DNA of 60,494 nt from an uncultured Bacteroidales bacterium (GTDB taxonomy: Bacteria; Bacteroidota; Bacteroidia; Bacteroidales; UBA932): contig CAJODR010000014.1 of NCBI GenBank assembly GCA_905233275.1, positions 9,649-70,142 on the forward strand, given 5' to 3'. The position numbers and the translations under genes are program-made. The notes beneath the pieces are model-generated. The model did no database searches. It was not told the DNA's origin and worked only from the letters and a program-made list of their open reading frames with translations. Positions 49,905 to 59,325 of this stretch are shown piece after piece (position 1 is the first letter of the stretch; every line of letters begins with the position of its first letter).

Positions 49905-50744
49905 TCAGTGGTATCTTGATAATCGTTTCAATTCGTCCTCGCTCCGGATCTTGTCGATGATGGCGGTGACGATACGGAATGTGCGGCTGTCGCGGCCGTA
50001 GTTTGCCGGGGTGATGAAGCTGACGCGTCCCTGGCGGAGGAGCTTCCGGGCGGATTCCTTCTTGGAGGGCTTTGTGGGGTCGAATACGGCTATGGCGTTG
50101 CCGCCGAACATGCTCACGACCTTCATCGAAGGAACGTCCGTTTCGCCGTCGCCGAAGTAGATCATGTGGGAGAATGGGATGCGTTTGGCTTCGTCGGCCA
50201 TCGACTCGTTGACCCGCTTGGAATCGCGCGAGGAGAATATTCCCTTCTGGATCTTGAAGAGGAACTGCGTCTTGGCGGTGTAGTCCACGGCGATTCCGGG
50301 CCAGACCGCCTCGCCGTCGGCGTCATAGATGTATGTTCCGGCGAATATGTGCTTGAATTCCTTGGCGATGGGGGAGCCTTCTATGATTTCCTTGAGGCCG
50401 GAGGAATTGATGTAGTGCTCTATCTTTACGCCGTGCTCGGCTCCGTAGCGGTTGACATTTCCGAACCATTCGCGGACTCCGTCGAATAGCTTGATGTCGG
50501 CTCCGAAGCGGCGGAAATTGGCCTTGGTCAGGCGAATGCCGAGCTTGGTGGCCTCGTCCCGCATGAGTTTCATGTAGGCGAGAATGTTGCTGGCGTCCTC
50601 GGAAATGGCGATGCCGTCGGAGGCTTTCCAGAATTCGTCGGGGGTCTTTCCGATGGCCTGGATGAATCCGAACTCCTGCATGTTGCCGGGCGAAAGGGTC
50701 CCGTCGAAGTCGTAAATTAGGGCGATAATTGGTTTCCGGCGCAT
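49905..50744 (-). CDS. HAD superfamily hydrolase
   Basis: 279 residues from MRRKPIIALIYDFDGTLSPG. The longer frame to 51278 runs antisense through the acyl-CoA ligase gene and is rejected. HAD motif I is YDFDGTLS (nucleophilic Asp), and motif IV is IYFGDGETDVPSM with two Asp. The cap region is alpha-helical (about 20-110). It is a phosphatase of unknown substrate. It is the first gene before trpS and copA and has its own -7 box. Confidence 0.8.
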   Translation of the reverse strand: MRRKPIIALIYDFDGTLSPGNMQEFGFIQAIGKTPDEFWKASDGIAISEDASNILAYMKLMRDEATKLGIRLTKANFRRFGADIKLFDGVREWFGNVNRYGAEHGVKIEHYINSSGLKEIIEGSPIAKEFKHIFAGTYIYDADGEAVWPGIAVDYTAKTQFLFKIQKGIFSSRDSKRVNESMADEAKRIPFSHMIYFGDGETDVPSMKVVSMFGGNAIAVFDPTKPSKKESARKLLRQGRVSFITPANYGRDSRTFRIVTAIIDKIRSEDELKRLSRYH

Positions 50745-50767
50745 GTTTATATGCTTTTCAAGGGATA

Positions 50768-50775
50768 CAAATATA
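50768..50775 (-). promoter_or_regulatory. -7 element of the HAD-trpS-copA run
   Basis: TATATTTG on the minus strand, 23 bases before the ATG at 50744. No clear -33 TTG is seen. Confidence 0.5.
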
Positions 50776-50806
50776 CAAAAAAATCGGCCTTTACGTATTT
50801 TTTTAC

Positions 50807-50814
50807 TATCTTTG
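50807..50814 (+). promoter_or_regulatory. -7 element of the acyl-CoA ligase gene
   Basis: TATCTTTG on the plus strand, 23 bases before the ATG at 50838. Confidence 0.55.
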
Positions 50815-50837
50815 CTTGTTATAAACTGTCTAAACCT

Positions 50838-52469
50838 ATGGAACATTACCTTGCTTCGCTGGAAAAGGCCACTCGCAAGTACTGGGACAAAGCGGCCCTC
50901 AATACGCTTGGCGGCGAATCTTTCACCTACGGACAGATGGCGACTTATATCGCCCGTTTCCATGTGATTTTCGAAAATGCCGGCATTGAGAAGGGCGAAA
51001 AGATTGCCCTCTGTGCGCGCAATAGCGCCCGCTGGGGATTCGCCTATCTGGCGGTCAATACCTACGAGACCGTCATAGTCCCCATTCTGGCGGATTTCAC
51101 GCCCGAAAGCGTGATGGGCCTCGTCAACCATTCCGGCAGCATCATCCTGTTCAGCAATACCGACAAGTGGGAAAAGATGGACGCCGCGAAGATGCCCCTC
51201 CTGAGGGCCGTCTTCGATGTCGACACCTGGAACCTGATCTGGTGCAAAGATGCCAAGATCCAGGATGCGTACGACCATCTCGACGAGCTGTTCGCCGCCA
51301 AATATCCCGACGGATTCGGCCCCGACAACGTCTCGTATCCTACGGACAATGCCGACAAGCTGTCCACCATCAACTATACCTCAGGCTCGACCGGCGATCC
51401 CAAGGGTGTCATGCTCACCTACGGCAACTTCACGTCCGTCGTGGACTACAGCCAGCGCCATGTTCCTGCAGGTGACAAGATGGTCTCGATGCTCCCGATG
51501 GCCCACATGTACGGCCTCGTGATCGAATTCATCTACCCCCTCTGCAACGGTACTTCCATCTACTGGCTCGGCAAGGCCCCCACTCCGGCCACGCTGCTTG
51601 CCGCATTCAAGGAAGTCAAGCCTTATCTCCTCATCACGGTCCCGCTGGTGATGGAAAAGATTTACAAGTCCAAGATCAAGCCCACCCTCTCAAAGCCGGC
51701 CATCAAGTTCGCTCTCAAAGTCCCCGGACTCAACAACATTATCTATAATAAGGTAAAGACCGGCCTCGAGCAGGCATTCGGCGGCAACGTCGTAGAGTTC
51801 ATTATGGGCGGCGCCGCGCTCAACCCGGAGGTCGAAAAGGTCCTCAAGCGCATCAAATTCCCTTATCTCGTGGGATACGGCATGACTGAGGGCTGTCCTC
51901 TCATGGCATACGAGCATTGGTCCAAATACGTCCCCGGCTCCTGCGGCAAGGCCATCGACTGCTGCGAGCTCCGCATCGACAGCCCGGATCCCCAGCACGT
52001 CGTAGGCGAGATCCAGGCCAAGGGCTCCAACATCACCATAGGCTACTACAACAATCCGGAAGCTACGGCCAATGCCTTCACCGAGGACGGCTGGCTCCGC
52101 ACCGGCGACCTCGGCATCATCGACGCCGAAGGCAACGTCTTCATTCGCGGACGCTCAAAGAACATGTTCCTCTCGGCCTCCGGCCAGAATATCTATCCGG
52201 AAGAAATAGAGGCAGTGGTCAACAATGTGGACGGCGTCGTCGAATCAGTCGTAGTCGAGCGCTCCGGCAAGATCGTCGCCCTCGTTTATCCCGACACCAA
52301 GTGGATGGAAACCCTCACCAGCGAAGAAAAAGCTGACTTCCCTCAGTCCATCATCCGCTCATCCAACCGCAAACTCCCAGCCTACAGCCAGATCGCCTCA
52401 GTCGAGCTTCGCGAAGAACCCTTCGCCAAGACCCCGAAAATGTCAATCAAGCGCTTCCTGTACACTTAG
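50838..52469 (+). CDS. AMP-forming long-chain acyl-CoA ligase family protein
   Basis: 543 residues from MEHYLASLEKATRKYWDKAAL; the frame from 50751 would read through the promoter. It is an ANL-superfamily enzyme that activates a fatty acid with ATP to acyl-AMP and transfers it to CoA. Motifs are the P-loop YTSGSTGDPKGVMLTYGN, the adenine-binding VGYGMTEGCPLMAYEH, GWLRTGDLGIIDAEGN and the hinge/C-terminal region FIRGRSKNMFLSASGQNIYPEEIE, with a catalytic Lys near the C-terminus (FAKTPKMSIKRFLYT). Chain-length preference cannot be told. It stands alone between a promoter and a terminator. Confidence 0.87.
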   Translation: MEHYLASLEKATRKYWDKAALNTLGGESFTYGQMATYIARFHVIFENAGIEKGEKIALCARNSARWGFAYLAVNTYETVIVPILADFTPESVMGLVNHSGSIILFSNTDKWEKMDAAKMPLLRAVFDVDTWNLIWCKDAKIQDAYDHLDELFAAKYPDGFGPDNVSYPTDNADKLSTINYTSGSTGDPKGVMLTYGNFTSVVDYSQRHVPAGDKMVSMLPMAHMYGLVIEFIYPLCNGTSIYWLGKAPTPATLLAAFKEVKPYLLITVPLVMEKIYKSKIKPTLSKPAIKFALKVPGLNNIIYNKVKTGLEQAFGGNVVEFIMGGAALNPEVEKVLKRIKFPYLVGYGMTEGCPLMAYEHWSKYVPGSCGKAIDCCELRIDSPDPQHVVGEIQAKGSNITIGYYNNPEATANAFTEDGWLRTGDLGIIDAEGNVFIRGRSKNMFLSASGQNIYPEEIEAVVNNVDGVVESVVVERSGKIVALVYPDTKWMETLTSEEKADFPQSIIRSSNRKLPAYSQIASVELREEPFAKTPKMSIKRFLYT

Positions 52470-52492
52470 GAAGCCGATAATGACTTAAAAAA

Positions 52493-52525
52493 TGCGCCCG
52501 GGGGGGGTACAAACCACCGGGCGCA
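52493..52525. terminator. Terminator between the acyl-CoA ligase gene and potD
   Basis: A 9-bp stem TGCGCCCGG / CCGGGCGCA (52493-52501 with 52517-52525), with A-rich sequence before and CTTTATTTTA after. It lies between convergent genes. Confidence 0.85.
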
Positions 52526-52542
52526 CTTTATTTTACGCGTTG

Positions 52543-53856
52543 CTATTTGCGCTTGCGGCTGCGGTGGCGGCGGGATTTGCGGGCGCGGAAGGCGAGGACG
52601 GCCAGGACGGCGACCACGGCAACGATGCCGAGGATGATCCATGTAATGGTGGTGGCATTGTCACCCTTGATGCGGCTCCACATCTCGATGAGCTTGGGAG
52701 TGTCGGCACCCCAGTAGTGCTCCATGGTGGAGCGCTCGATATCCTCGCGTGCGGGATAGAGCACGGGATCGAGAGCCACGGAGTCGGCCTCTTCACCGAA
52801 GAAATAGCTGACGTCGATGGGGTCGAAAGACTCCTCGTCGGCGAAATACTCCATTACCTCAGGAGCACCGGAGGATGAGACGTAACCTGTAACATCAACA
52901 TTGCGCTGGACAATGTCCGGCCTGCTCATGAAGTTGATCCAGTAGCGTGCAGCCTTGGTGTTCTTGGCGTATTTGGGGATTACCCAACCGTCAAACCATA
53001 CGGTGAATCCTTCCTTCGGGAGAGCGAAACGGAGGTCTACGCCAGTCGCAGCGGCCTCTTCGATGGCCCAGACGGCGTCGCCGCTCCAGGTGAGGTTGAC
53101 CCAGCCCTGTTCCTGAACCATCTGGTCCTTGCCGAAGTCGGCTTCCCAACCGGCCACGAGATCCTTGACCTCCTTCATGTAGTTCTCCACTGCCTTGAGG
53201 TCATCATCGGAAGTGAAGCGCATCAGGCGGTCCATCTCACGGGTGAGCTCCTCACCGCTGAGGCCTTCGAGCTCTTTCTCGTGGATCTTGAGTATAATCT
53301 GCGAATAGACGTCGCGGGCGGAGTCCTTGATGAAGATCTTGTCCTTGAATTTCGGGTTCTTGATGACATCCCAGGTGGAGGCCTCCTCGTCCGTCACATA
53401 CTTGGCGTTGTAAAGGATACCTGTAGTGCCCCACATGTAGCCTACGGAGTAGTCGTTGGCATTCTTTCCGCCACCGTCCATCTTGTCGAACTGGTCGCGG
53501 ATGTACGGCGAAAGATTGTCGTCAATGTAGTTGGGGGTCTTGCCGAAATCGCGGCCGATGGGGAGCAGGAGGTCCTGCTGGAGCATCTGCTCGATGATGT
53601 AGTCGGAAGGGCAGACCACATCATAGTCCTCGTGACCTTTCTCGATCTTTGAGAGCATGGTCTCGTTGATGTCGAAGGTCTGGTAGATGACCTTGACCTT
53701 TTCGCCGGTCTCGGCTTCGTACCACTGTTCGAATTCGGGAATGACGGATTCGTCGATGTAGTCGGACCAGTTGTAGACTTTCAGGATTCCGGTCCTGTCC
53801 TGGGAGCAGCCTGCAAAAAGCGCGAGGGCGGCTGCGGCAAGGAGGAGTTTTTTCAT
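52543..53856 (-). CDS. potD: Spermidine/putrescine-binding protein with C-terminal membrane anchor
   Basis: 437 residues, longer than E. coli PotD (348). Lipobox LALFAGC (Cys17) is followed by a periplasmic binding fold typical of PotD/PotF: LKVYNWSDYIDESVIPEFEQWY, YDVVCPSDYIIEQM, WGTTGILYNAKYV and VNLTWSGDAVWAIEEA. Unusually, the C-terminus carries a hydrophobic segment (about 405-425, TWIILGIVAVVAVLAVLAF) and a very basic tail (RARKSRRHRSRKRK), so the protein seems held by a lipid at one end and a membrane helix at the other. It overlaps potC by 4 bases. Confidence 0.88.
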   Translation of the reverse strand: MKKLLLAAAALALFAGCSQDRTGILKVYNWSDYIDESVIPEFEQWYEAETGEKVKVIYQTFDINETMLSKIEKGHEDYDVVCPSDYIIEQMLQQDLLLPIGRDFGKTPNYIDDNLSPYIRDQFDKMDGGGKNANDYSVGYMWGTTGILYNAKYVTDEEASTWDVIKNPKFKDKIFIKDSARDVYSQIILKIHEKELEGLSGEELTREMDRLMRFTSDDDLKAVENYMKEVKDLVAGWEADFGKDQMVQEQGWVNLTWSGDAVWAIEEAAATGVDLRFALPKEGFTVWFDGWVIPKYAKNTKAARYWINFMSRPDIVQRNVDVTGYVSSSGAPEVMEYFADEESFDPIDVSYFFGEEADSVALDPVLYPAREDIERSTMEHYWGADTPKLIEMWSRIKGDNATTITWIILGIVAVVAVLAVLAFRARKSRRHRSRKRK

Positions 53857-54656
53857 TTTACTGCTTTTCTGTTAAGATTGTCCTTCCTCAGGTTGATGAC
53901 GAGAAGGAGAACGAGTATTACAAGGAAAATAATAGTCATGAGGGGACGCAGCTCGGGGGTGAGACCGCCCTTTCGCGCATCCGTATAAATATATGTAGAC
54001 AGAGTCTCCAGACCCTGGCTTCCGCGGGTGAAGAATGTCACGGCGAAATCGTCCAGCGACATGGTGAACGCCAGGATGAATCCTGAAATCATTCCGGGCC
54101 TCAACTCCGGTATCATGACCTTCCGCAGAGCCTGGGCAGGGGTTGCGCCGAGATCCAGCGCAGCCTCGTAGATGTTGGGATTCATCTGGGTGAGCTTCGG
54201 CATCACGCTGAGCACGACGTAAGGCGTACAGAAGGTGATGTGGGCGAGAATCACCGTTGTATAACCCTGGCTGAAGCCGAGGAATACGAACAGCAGGAAC
54301 AGCGATACACCGGTGATGACATCCGGGTTGATCATCGGGATGTTGTTGAGGAAGGTGATGGCCTTGCGCTTGCCGCCCTTCAGGTTGAATATTCCGATTG
54401 CGGCGACGGTCCCGAGCAGGGTCGCGACTGCCGCCGAGATGCCGGCAATCAGCAGCGTGTTGTTGACCGCTGAGATCAGCGAAATGCCCCCCTGCATACC
54501 TCCGGTGAACAGATTCTCGTACAGCTTGAAGGAGAATCCCTGCCAGCTTCCGAGCACCCGGCTTTCAGTGAAGGAGAATACCGCGATGAACACGATAGGT
54601 GCGTAGAGGACGATGAGGAGCACCCAGATATATGCTTTTGCAAGTATCTTTTTCAT
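53853..54656 (-). CDS. potC: Spermidine/putrescine ABC transporter permease PotC
   Basis: 267 residues with six predicted helices. It is a binding-protein-dependent permease; the EAA loop that contacts the ATPase is EAALDLGATPAQALRKVMIPELRPGMISGF. The N-terminus AYIWVLLIVLYAPIVFIAVFSFTESR is the usual PotC start. It follows potB by 1 base and overlaps potD. Confidence 0.92.
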   Translation of the reverse strand: MKKILAKAYIWVLLIVLYAPIVFIAVFSFTESRVLGSWQGFSFKLYENLFTGGMQGGISLISAVNNTLLIAGISAAVATLLGTVAAIGIFNLKGGKRKAITFLNNIPMINPDVITGVSLFLLFVFLGFSQGYTTVILAHITFCTPYVVLSVMPKLTQMNPNIYEAALDLGATPAQALRKVMIPELRPGMISGFILAFTMSLDDFAVTFFTRGSQGLETLSTYIYTDARKGGLTPELRPLMTIIFLVILVLLLVINLRKDNLNRKAVK

Positions 54657-54657
54657 A

Positions 54658-55425
54658 CTATATCAGCGCTCCTTCCGCTTCTTCCTTGTCCCCGCCGAAG
54701 AGGGAGGTTATACCTATGATGACGAGCATGACGAGGGCGAGGGCCGCACCGTAGTTCCACATCGAGTTGTTGATATTCTCCTGGATGATGGTACCGAAGA
54801 GCTTGATCTTGTTGTTGGTGAGGAACTCGGATATGGCGAATGTCGACACAGTGGGCATGAATACCATCAGCACGCCGCTCATTACGCCGGGCATCGACAG
54901 CGGGACGGTCACCTTCCAGAACACCTTCCACGGCGTGGCACCGAGGTCGGATGCCGCTTCAGCGTAGGAATTGTCCATCCTCGACAGTATGTTGTAGATC
55001 GGGTAGATCATGAACGGCAGGTAGTCGTAAACCATACCGAAGAGGAGCGTCCCCTTGCCGAGATTCATCCCTAAAGTGGTGAACAGCTGGGCGGTAGCGA
55101 GTGTCCTCATCAGGGCGTTGATCCACATGGGGAGGATAAACAGGATGATGGTGACGGCGCTCCGGTTGTACTTCTTGTTGGCGAGGATCCAGGCCGCCGG
55201 GTAGCCGATGAGGATGCAGAGAAGCGTATTCTCGATAGCCACCTCGAGGGATACCGCGAAGGTCGAAAGCGTATCCTTGTCGGAGAAGAACTTCGCGATA
55301 TTGTCCAGCGTAAACGAGCCCTCCCTGTCCCTGAAGGCGTAGAATGCCACCAGAACCAGCGGCAGCACCACGAAGAAGACAAGGAAGATGAAGTAGGGGA
55401 TACTCCAGTTGCTACGCTTTCTCAT
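54658..55425 (-). CDS. potB: Spermidine/putrescine ABC transporter permease PotB
   Basis: 255 residues, six predicted helices. Start [25 protein letters not shown]; the EAA loop is [32 protein letters not shown]. It overlaps the potA 3' end by 14 bases, which implies translational coupling. Forms the membrane channel with PotC. Confidence 0.92.
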   Translation of the reverse strand: MRKRSNWSIPYFIFLVFFVVLPLVLVAFYAFRDREGSFTLDNIAKFFSDKDTLSTFAVSLEVAIENTLLCILIGYPAAWILANKKYNRSAVTIILFILPMWINALMRTLATAQLFTTLGMNLGKGTLLFGMVYDYLPFMIYPIYNILSRMDNSYAEAASDLGATPWKVFWKVTVPLSMPGVMSGVLMVFMPTVSTFAISEFLTNNKIKLFGTIIQENINNSMWNYGAALALVMLVIIGITSLFGGDKEEAEGALI

Positions 55426-56800
55426 CCCGCTTTGTCAGTTTGATGTCCTTGGGCGCTATGCTTACGCCCACGAGGTCGCCCTTGTCCCAGATATCCTGGG
55501 TGTCGACATAGATGAACTGCCCCTCACCGATCTTGACGGTAAGGTGGTAGTGGTTGCCTTTGTAGAGGATGAAGTGGACTTCGCCCTCGAGGGTGCCTTC
55601 TTCCATGTGGTCAAGGAGTTCGACCTTGTCGAATGCCACCTCGGCGGTGACTGCGTCCCCTTGGCTTATCCCGAGCTCAGGCTTGCACTCGAAGTCCTCT
55701 CCGAATATGCTTACGGTGCCGTCGCCGGACATTTCAGTCTCGAAGACATTGGCCGTCCGAAGCTTTTGCATAACCTGGATGTCGGATGGCTTGATGTACA
55801 GTTTGACAGTCTCTCCCACGGGGTAAGCGTCGTAGTCCTGGATCATCAGCTCATAGCCGAGCTCCGTCTCGACGAACATTTCGTAATGTACGCCCTTGAA
55901 TATGCAGGACTTGACCGTGGCAGTAAACTGCGCCTTGTTGTCGCTGTCAGTGAAATAGATGTCCTCCGGACGAATGACGACGTCCACCGGATTGTTCTCG
56001 CCGAATCCCGTGTCGACGCACTTGAAATCGTGCCCGATGAAGCTGACCTCCTTGTCGCGGATCATGGTGCCGTCGAGGATGTTGGATTCGCCGATGAAGT
56101 CGGCTACGAATGCGTTGACGGGCTCGTTGTATATGTCGACGGGGGTGCCGATCTGCTGGATGCGGCCTTCGTTCATCACCACGATTGTGTCGGAGAGGGT
56201 AAGCGCCTCCTCCTGGTCGTGGGTGACGTAGATGAAGGTGATGCCGAGCTTGCGGTGCATCTCCTTGAGCTCGATCTGCATGTCCTTGCGCATCTTGAGG
56301 TCAAGGGCGGCGAGGGGCTCGTCAAGAAGGAGGATCTTCGGCTGGTTGACGATGGCGCGGGCGATGGCAATCCTCTGCTGCTGGCCTCCGGACAGGGTGT
56401 CTACGTCGCGGTCCTCGTAGTCGGACATGGCGACGAGCTTGAGCACGCGGCGGACCCTCTTGTCAATCTCGTCCTGGGGGACTTTCTTGAGCTTGAGGCC
56501 GAATGCGATGTTGTCGTACACGTCCAGATGGGGGAAGAGCGCATACCGCTGGAACACCGTGTTGAGCTCCCTCTTGTGGGGAGGAATGCCGGAGATGTCC
56601 TTTCCGTCCATCTCGATAGTGCCTTCGTCCGGCTGGAGAAAACCGGCGATCTGGCGGAGAAGCGTGGTCTTGCCGCAGCCCGAGGGGCCGAGGAGGGTGA
56701 TGAATTCGCCCCTGCGGACATACAGATTGATATCTTCCAGCACCTTTTTGCCTCCGAAGCTCTTGGAGAGGTGCGAGATCTCAATGATGTGGTCTGTCAT
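55412..56800 (-). CDS. potA: Spermidine/putrescine ABC transporter ATPase PotA
   Basis: 462 residues, longer than E. coli PotA (378). The ABC domain has Walker [15 protein letters not shown], signature [14 protein letters not shown], Walker [13 protein letters not shown] and switch His in [12 protein letters not shown]. After about residue 240 come two regulatory/TOBE-like parts (about 280-340 and 380-455). The extra C-terminal length seems to come from a second TOBE-like copy. It powers polyamine uptake. It starts 6 bases after the porin-like gene. Confidence 0.93.
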   Translation of the reverse strand: MTDHIIEISHLSKSFGGKKVLEDINLYVRRGEFITLLGPSGCGKTTLLRQIAGFLQPDEGTIEMDGKDISGIPPHKRELNTVFQRYALFPHLDVYDNIAFGLKLKKVPQDEIDKRVRRVLKLVAMSDYEDRDVDTLSGGQQQRIAIARAIVNQPKILLLDEPLAALDLKMRKDMQIELKEMHRKLGITFIYVTHDQEEALTLSDTIVVMNEGRIQQIGTPVDIYNEPVNAFVADFIGESNILDGTMIRDKEVSFIGHDFKCVDTGFGENNPVDVVIRPEDIYFTDSDNKAQFTATVKSCIFKGVHYEMFVETELGYELMIQDYDAYPVGETVKLYIKPSDIQVMQKLRTANVFETEMSGDGTVSIFGEDFECKPELGISQGDAVTAEVAFDKVELLDHMEEGTLEGEVHFILYKGNHYHLTVKIGEGQFIYVDTQDIWDKGDLVGVSIAPKDIKLTKRDEKA

Positions 56801-56806
56801 CTGGGT

Positions 56807-57826
56807 TTAGTTTCGCGGGAAGTTGAGGTTGTACAGTACACCGACGCTGATGGTCACGAGGCGGGCGTCATGACGGTAGCCGCCTGCTGCATGTATGCGG
56901 AGGTCGTGGCTGTCCTGGAGAGGATACCAGTAGGCTGCGACGCCTGCCACGAGGTCGCGGTTTTTGGTTTCGGTATTGTATTCGCCGCCTACCTTGCCGG
57001 TGAAGCTGATGCTGTCGGAAGCGTCCCAGGAGAAGGACGGAATGACTGTGAAGCCCTTCTGGAGGAGGTATTCCTCGTCACCGACGGCGGTGAATGCGTC
57101 AAGGCCGAGGGTGAGTGCTTCAGTCACGGAGAACATGTTGCCGAGGGATACGACGGGGAGGAAGTCACCCTTGTCCCTCTGGAGGGCGGTGACGCTCCAA
57201 ATGGTCTCGAGGCGGTCGAAGAGGAGGCCGTTCCAGCCGAGTGAATAATTGAAGAGGCCGCTGGAGAACGGGCGTTCACCGTAAGGGGAAGTGGTCCACT
57301 GGAAGGTGATCTCGTTGTCGTCGTCGAAGCTGTAGCCGACCTTTGCGCCCCACTGGTATGCGGGGAGGACATTCCACAGCATGGAATTGTGCTCGGGGTG
57401 GACCTCCCAGTCGTTGGCATCCATTTCGAAGCCGCCGATCTGGAGGACGTCCTTACCGGCTGTGAATGAGAAGTTTCCGACCTCGTAGGTGAGGGTGGCC
57501 CAATCCAGCCAGGTGTTGGAATCACTGCGCCAGCTGTCCTGATAGAGGGCTTTGGTGTCGTCGAAGAATCCGTCGGTGGAGTAGAAGCCCAGCCAGTGAT
57601 TGGCTACGCTGAAGGAGAGATTGTCCGTGATATTGCCCTCGAAGAGGGTGTAGAGTGAAGAATTGCCGAGTGTCAGGGTATGTTCTCCGGAAGTGAATTC
57701 GGGGGAGAAGTCGAGTCTCGGGATAATGGAAAATCCGACACCGGCTCCGGTGTCGTCAGCCTCTTGTGCGTGCACAAGGGAGAGAGGCAGCACGAATGCT
57801 ACGCAAACTACCAGGAATTTCTTCAT
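56807..57826 (-). CDS. Porin-like outer membrane protein of the polyamine operon
   Basis: 339 residues with a signal peptide (MKKFLVVCVAFVLPLSLVHA). The mature chain has repeated alternating strands of a beta barrel (LTLGNSSLYTLFEGNITDNLSFSVANHWLGFY, then NEITFQWTTSPYGERPF) and ends with VGVLYNLNFPRN. No family name can be given. As first gene of a pot operon it is a candidate outer membrane channel for polyamines, inferred from position only. Confidence 0.65.
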   Translation of the reverse strand: MKKFLVVCVAFVLPLSLVHAQEADDTGAGVGFSIIPRLDFSPEFTSGEHTLTLGNSSLYTLFEGNITDNLSFSVANHWLGFYSTDGFFDDTKALYQDSWRSDSNTWLDWATLTYEVGNFSFTAGKDVLQIGGFEMDANDWEVHPEHNSMLWNVLPAYQWGAKVGYSFDDDNEITFQWTTSPYGERPFSSGLFNYSLGWNGLLFDRLETIWSVTALQRDKGDFLPVVSLGNMFSVTEALTLGLDAFTAVGDEEYLLQKGFTVIPSFSWDASDSISFTGKVGGEYNTETKNRDLVAGVAAYWYPLQDSHDLRIHAAGGYRHDARLVTISVGVLYNLNFPRN

Positions 57827-57889
57827 TTACTCTCATAAAAAGATGGTTGGTTCAACATAGGACGCGCACGCGGGCGCAATCCGACGGTG

Positions 57890-57897
57890 CAAAATTA
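57890..57897 (-). promoter_or_regulatory. -7 element of the porin-pot operon
   Basis: TAATTTTG on the minus strand fits TAnnTTTG. The leader to the ATG is about 60 bases. A -33 TTG is not well placed. Confidence 0.45.
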
Positions 57898-57936
57898 GAA
57901 AAATATCGTGAAATATAAAACAATAGGCATAAAAAA

Positions 57937-57966
57937 GAGGGATTCCCGAAAAAACGGGAACCCCTC
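57937..57966 (-). terminator. Terminator after the outer membrane barrel gene
   Basis: A 12-bp stem with one mismatch (57937-57948 with 57955-57966), loop of 6. The minus-strand transcript then reads TTTTTT. Confidence 0.85.
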
Positions 57967-57987
57967 ATGACTTATCGCAGGGTGCGA

Positions 57988-58548
57988 TTAGAACTTATAA
58001 CCGACTCCGAGGCGGACGATGCCCTTGCCGATGTTGTAGTCTTCTTCGGTGGAGTAGCTGAGGAGGGCGCGGTCATATCCGACAGTGATGCGGATATTGG
58101 CGACATCAAGTCCTACACCGCCTCCGAGGAGGATGTTGAAGCGGCGGGCGTCATCACCGTAACCTTTGACGGAGATCTTGCCATTTGTGTATTCTTTGCT
58201 GAGACCGTATTCGAACATGGGGCCCAGGTAGGGGAATACCTTTGTATCAGATGCGAGCTCGAAACCATAGCTGAAGTGTACGGGAACAGCTACGAGGTGC
58301 TCGTTGGTCTTGCCACCGATAGCGTCTTCGGCGCCGAGTGCGAGGCCGTAGTAGATACCGGGAGTGACGGCGAGCTGGCCGGAAAGAGCGATGTCATAAC
58401 CTACGCCTGCATAGAAACCGTTGGCCTGAGCGGAGCTGTGGCCGCTGTAAGTGGCATTGAAATAGCCGAGGCCGGCGAATGCCTGGCCGAAAGCCTGGGT
58501 CGAGGCAAGTGCCAGGACCGCAAAGAGGGTAATGATAACTTTTTTCAT
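57988..58548 (-). CDS. Outer membrane beta-barrel protein
   Basis: 186 residues with a signal peptide (MKKVIITLFAVLALASTQAFG). It looks like an eight-stranded OmpX/OmpA-type barrel: FAGLGYFNATYSGHSSAQANGFYAGVGYD, then YGFELASDTKVFPYLGPMFEYGL, ending KGIVRLGVGYKF with the terminal aromatic typical of barrel assembly signals. Function unknown. It follows deoD by 23 bases with no promoter seen, so it may be co-transcribed. Confidence 0.78.
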   Translation of the reverse strand: MKKVIITLFAVLALASTQAFGQAFAGLGYFNATYSGHSSAQANGFYAGVGYDIALSGQLAVTPGIYYGLALGAEDAIGGKTNEHLVAVPVHFSYGFELASDTKVFPYLGPMFEYGLSKEYTNGKISVKGYGDDARRFNILLGGGVGLDVANIRITVGYDRALLSYSTEEDYNIGKGIVRLGVGYKF

Positions 58549-58571
58549 TTGTAGTATAAAAAATAAGTTGG

Positions 58572-59279
58572 TTAAGCGATTGAAAGGGCGACTTCCATCA
58601 TGTTGGTGAAGGTCTTCTGCCTCTGTTCGGGAGTGGTGACTTCACCTGTCAGGATGTGGTCGGAAATGGTGCAGATGACAAGTGCGCGCTTGCCGGCACG
58701 TGCCGCATTCATGTAGAGGGCGGCGGCCTCCATCTCGACTGCGAGGACTCCCATCTTCATCCATTTGTCAGCCTCGGGAATGTCGGCGTAGAAGAGGTCG
58801 GAGGACATCACGTTGCCGACTTTGTAGCGGAAGCTCTTTTCTTCGCACACCTCGGCGGCGTGACGGAGAAGATCGAAGTCGGCGATAGGGGCGAATGTGC
58901 CCGGGAGGTGGTACTGCGCGCCGAAATTGGAGTCGGTGCAGGCTCCCATTGCGAGTACGAGGTCACCGATCTTGAGATCCGGGTGATAGGATCCTGCCGA
59001 GCCGATGCGGATGATGGTCTTTGCATCGTAGAAGTTGTACAGCTCGTAGGTGTAGATGGCTATCGAAGGGATGCCCATTCCGTGGCCCATGACGCTGACG
59101 CGTTTGCCTTTGTATGTGCCGGTGAATCCGAGCATGCCGCGGACTTCGTTGACAAGTACAGGATTCTCCAGATAGTTCTCTGCCATGAATTTGGCACGGA
59201 GCGGATCGCCCGCCATGATGACGGTTTCAGCGATATCTCCGAATTTTGCACCGATGTGGGGGGTAGGCGTATTACTCAT
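58572..59279 (-). CDS. deoD: Purine nucleoside phosphorylase, DeoD type
   Basis: 235 residues, the size of the hexameric DeoD family. It splits purine nucleosides with phosphate. Conserved parts are [33 protein letters not shown] (phosphate-binding Gly-Asp-Pro-x-Arg), [53 protein letters not shown] and [12 protein letters not shown] with the catalytic Asp. It has its own promoter box. Confidence 0.93.
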   Translation of the reverse strand: MSNTPTPHIGAKFGDIAETVIMAGDPLRAKFMAENYLENPVLVNEVRGMLGFTGTYKGKRVSVMGHGMGIPSIAIYTYELYNFYDAKTIIRIGSAGSYHPDLKIGDLVLAMGACTDSNFGAQYHLPGTFAPIADFDLLRHAAEVCEEKSFRYKVGNVMSSDLFYADIPEADKWMKMGVLAVEMEAAALYMNAARAGKRALVICTISDHILTGEVTTPEQRQKTFTNMMEVALSIA

Positions 59280-59312
59280 ATCTATGTGGTTTGTTATCTA
59301 CAATACGTTCTG

Positions 59313-59320
59313 CAAATATA
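59313..59320 (-). promoter_or_regulatory. -7 element of deoD
   Basis: TATATTTG on the minus strand, 33 bases before the ATG. The -33 region is AT-rich without a well-spaced TTG. Confidence 0.5.
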
Positions 59321-59325
59321 ATAAA

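Noticed and set aside
50745..51278. N-terminal extension of the HAD hydrolase frame
   Set aside because: It runs antisense through the acyl-CoA ligase gene and its promoter; the HAD fold begins at MRRKPIIALIYDFDG.
55409..57244. A 611-codon open frame on the plus strand
   Set aside because: It is antisense to potA and the porin-like gene, both with clear motifs, and its composition is the Val/Glu/Asp-rich type seen in shadows of GC-rich genes.
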